Assembly: GCA_029961685.1 (NCBI GenBank)
Contig: JARWKL010000002.1
Coordinates: 21,420,908-21,484,907, forward strand
Direction of reading: 5' to 3'
Length of the DNA stretch: 64,000 nucleotides
Origin: Aristolochia californica
Lineage: Eukaryota > Streptophyta > Magnoliopsida > Piperales > Aristolochiaceae
The notes below the pieces were generated by a model. It was not told the origin of the DNA. It searched no databases and saw only the letters and a list, made by a program, of their open reading frames with translations. This document shows positions 62,018-64,000 of this stretch, in pieces (position 1 is the stretch's first letter; each line of letters begins with the position of its first letter). The position numbers and the translations under genes are program-made.

Positions 62018-64000
62018 TGAACATAAAAAATGGGAATGCACAAATGCTGAGAGAGATAATTCCAAAAAGTATCTGTGATTTTTAAGGATGGGCAAAAAGT
62101 GGGTTGTTTGGATCTGGTAAAATATCCAACCACTTGAGAATTTAACTTTTTCTACTCCCCCTAATTTTTGGGCCACTAGGACTTGCATCCTCAACATGCT
62201 TGTGGTATGCACACCCCCACCACACTTAAAGCATGTTGGGATCAGTTAGAAGTCTCTTTCCTATAAAATTCCGCCAAGCTATTATTAGGGGGTTGTATGT
62301 GTGGAATTTCCCAAACATGGATTTTGGGGTTCATTTTTTGGTGTGTGAAATAATTTTTTATTTATTAAACAGTTTTCAAATTCTTTTAGCACACATGAAC
62401 TCTAAAATTTTCGTTTTGTTGCGATCTTATTTCTTTTTTATTTACGAGGAAAAATGGGAGAGTGGAAACTCAAGGTTGGATCTGAAGAAAAAAAAAAAAT
62501 TTGAACATCCAAAATGGGAATGCACAAATGCTGAGAGAGATAATTCCAAAAAGTACCTGTGATTTTTAAGGATGGGTAAAAAGTGGGTTGTTTGGCTCTG
62601 GTAAATATCCAACCACTTGAGAATTTAACTTTTTCTACTCCCCCTAATGTTTTGGCCACTAGGCCACTTGCATCTTCAACATGCTTGTGGCATGCACACC
62701 CCCACCACACTTAAAGCATGTTGGGATCAGTTAGAAGTCTCTTTCCTATAAAATTCCACAAGGCTATTATTAGGGGGTTGTACGTGTGGAATTTCCCAAA
62801 CAAGGATTTTGGGGTTCATTTTTTCGTTCGTGAAATAATTTTCTATTTATTATATAGTGTTCAAATTCTTTTTGCACACATTAACTCTAATATTTTTGTT
62901 TTGTTGCGATCTTATATCTTTTTTGTTTACGAGGAAAAATGGGAGAGTGGAAACTCAAGTTTGGATCTGAAGAAAAAAAAAATTTGAACATAAAAAATGG
63001 GAATCCACAAATGCTGAGAGAGATAATTCCAAAAAGTATCTGTGATTTTTAAGGATGATCAAAAAGTGGGTTGTTTGGCTCTGGTAAATATCCAACCACT
63101 TGAGAATTTAACTTTTTCTACTCCCCCTAATTTTTGGGCCACTAGGCCACTTGCATCCTCAACATGCTTGTGGCATGCACACCCCACCACACTTAAAGCA
63201 TGTTGCGATAAGTTAGAAGTCTCTTTCCTATAAAATTCCACCAAGCTATTATTAGGGGGTTGTACGTGTGGAATTTCCCAAATATGGATTTTGGGGTTCA
63301 TTTTTTGGTGTGTGAGATAATTTTCTATTTATTATATAGTTTTCAAATTCTTTTTGCGCACATGAACTCTAAAATTTTTGTTTTGTTGCGATCTTATATC
63401 TTTTTTTTTTTACGAGGAAAAATGGGAGAGTGGAAACTCAAGTACGGATCTGAAGAAAAAAAAATTTGAACATCGAAAATGGGAATGCACAAATGTAGAG
63501 AGAGATAATTCCAAAAAGTATCTGTGATTTTTAAGCATAGGCAAAAAGTGGGTTGTTTGGCTCTGGTAAATATACAACAACTTGAGAATTTAACTTTTTC
63601 TACTCCCCCTAATTTTTGGGCCACTAGGCCACTTGCATCCTCAACATGCTTGTTGCATGCACACCCCCACCACACTTGAAGCATGTTGGGATCAGTTAGA
63701 AGTCTCTTTCCTATAAAATTCCACAAGGCTATTATTAGGGGGTTGTACATGTGGAATTTCCCAAACATGGATTTTGGGGTTCATTTTTTGGTGCGTGAAA
63801 TAATTTTCTATTTATTATATAGTTTACAAATTCTTTTTGCACACTTGAACTCTAAAATTTTCGTTTTGTTGCGATCTTATATCTTTTTTGTTTACGAGGA
63901 AAAAAGGGAGAGTGGAAACTCAAGTTTGGATCTGAAGAAAAAAAAAAATTTGAACATCCAAATTGGGAATGCACAAATGCTGAGAGAGATAATTCCAAAA
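62018..64000 (+). repeat. Segment with L-J-K, then G' running off the edge
   Basis: Monomer starts are 62018, 62502 (L), 62985 (J), 63467 (K) and 63951 (G', first 50 bp only). The order L-J-K-G' equals that at 53796-55727. Private changes include AATGTTTTGGCC near 62648, TATAGTGTTC near 62855, GTTGCGATAAG near 63204, CAAATGTAGAG near 63491 and AAAAAAGGGAG near 63901. The array does not end here. Confidence 0.88.

Larger units (their letters stand above)
1..64000 (+). repeat. Satellite DNA array, 483-bp monomer, head-to-tail, fills the window
   Basis: Every position belongs to a tandem repeat with a modal period of 483 bp. I located 133 successive monomer starts by the TGAACAT (or one-base variant) that follows an A-tract near GGATCTGAAGA. 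All are in the same orientation, and the mean spacing is about 481 bp. The array enters at the left edge in phase and leaves at the right edge 50 bp into a monomer, so it continues beyond both ends. No unique spacer, transposon insertion or inverted monomer was found. Ordinary deviations are single-base changes, A-tract length changes and a few deletions of 11-18 bp. Long homogeneous arrays of this type are known from eukaryotic centromeric, pericentromeric and subtelomeric heterochromatin; which of these applies cannot be told from sequence alone. Confidence 0.98.

Noticed and set aside
1..64000. A CRISPR array
   Set aside because: The repeat unit is hundreds of bases with no short direct repeat alternating with unique spacers, and no cas-like genes are present.
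1..64000. LTRs or other transposon ends as the source of the monomer
   Set aside because: No target-site duplications, primer-binding site, polypurine tract flanked by TG...CA ends, or coding remnants were found. The A-tracts lie at a fixed place in each monomer and are not poly(A) tails of inserted elements.
1..64000. Assignment to a particular species or named satellite family
   Set aside because: I do not recognise the monomer with confidence, and naming a family would be a guess. A database search with 41949-42430 would decide.

Overview
The window is one uninterrupted block of satellite DNA. I see no gene, RNA gene, transposon or unique sequence in it. A monomer of about 483 bp is repeated head to tail on one strand from base 1 to base 64000. 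I count 133 monomers plus 50 bp of a 134th, taking the TGAACAT that follows the A-tract as monomer start. Most monomers are 481-489 bp. The modal 483 bp equals 3 x 161. One canonical copy counted by hand has 36% GC. Eukaryotic (peri)centromeric or other heterochromatic DNA is the natural setting. A plant is plausible, but nothing in the sequence fixes the species, and I do not recognise the monomer as a named satellite family.

Above the monomer level the array is a mosaic of higher-order repeats (HORs). I label recurring monomer variants A, B, B', C, D, E, F, G, G', H, I, J, K, L and M by shared diagnostic bases. The main cassettes are: (1) B'-C-D-E-F-A, about 2.87 kb, three tandem copies at 32366-40982, with a related six-monomer block at 1-3864; (2) F-A-B-G-H-I-J, 3384 bp, two nearly identical tandem copies at 16414-23181; (3) A-B-G-H-I(-J), also at 6287-8708, 10648-13068, 40494-43395 and 50410-53312; (4) a G'-K dimer of about 967 bp at 23182-26081 and 54762-56694; (5) an H-I dimer of 966-967 bp at 7743-9675; (6) longer segments copied at offsets of about 4361, 8208, 8706, 9916, 17172, 17370, 20468 and 47517 bp. 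Most copy boundaries fall inside monomers and produce chimeric monomers, which is the footprint of unequal crossing-over and gene conversion.

Other structure: one monomer cut to 265 bp (45323-45587); lineage-marking deletions of 11, 15 and 18 bp; a 13-C tract (57862-57874); variable A-tracts; and repeated substitutions at CpG sites. Many open frames of 60-128 codons occur on both strands, but they are by-products of the repeat and I annotate no CDS. The most informative content is the recombination history, above all two HORs whose founding crossovers can be read from chimeric junction monomers.
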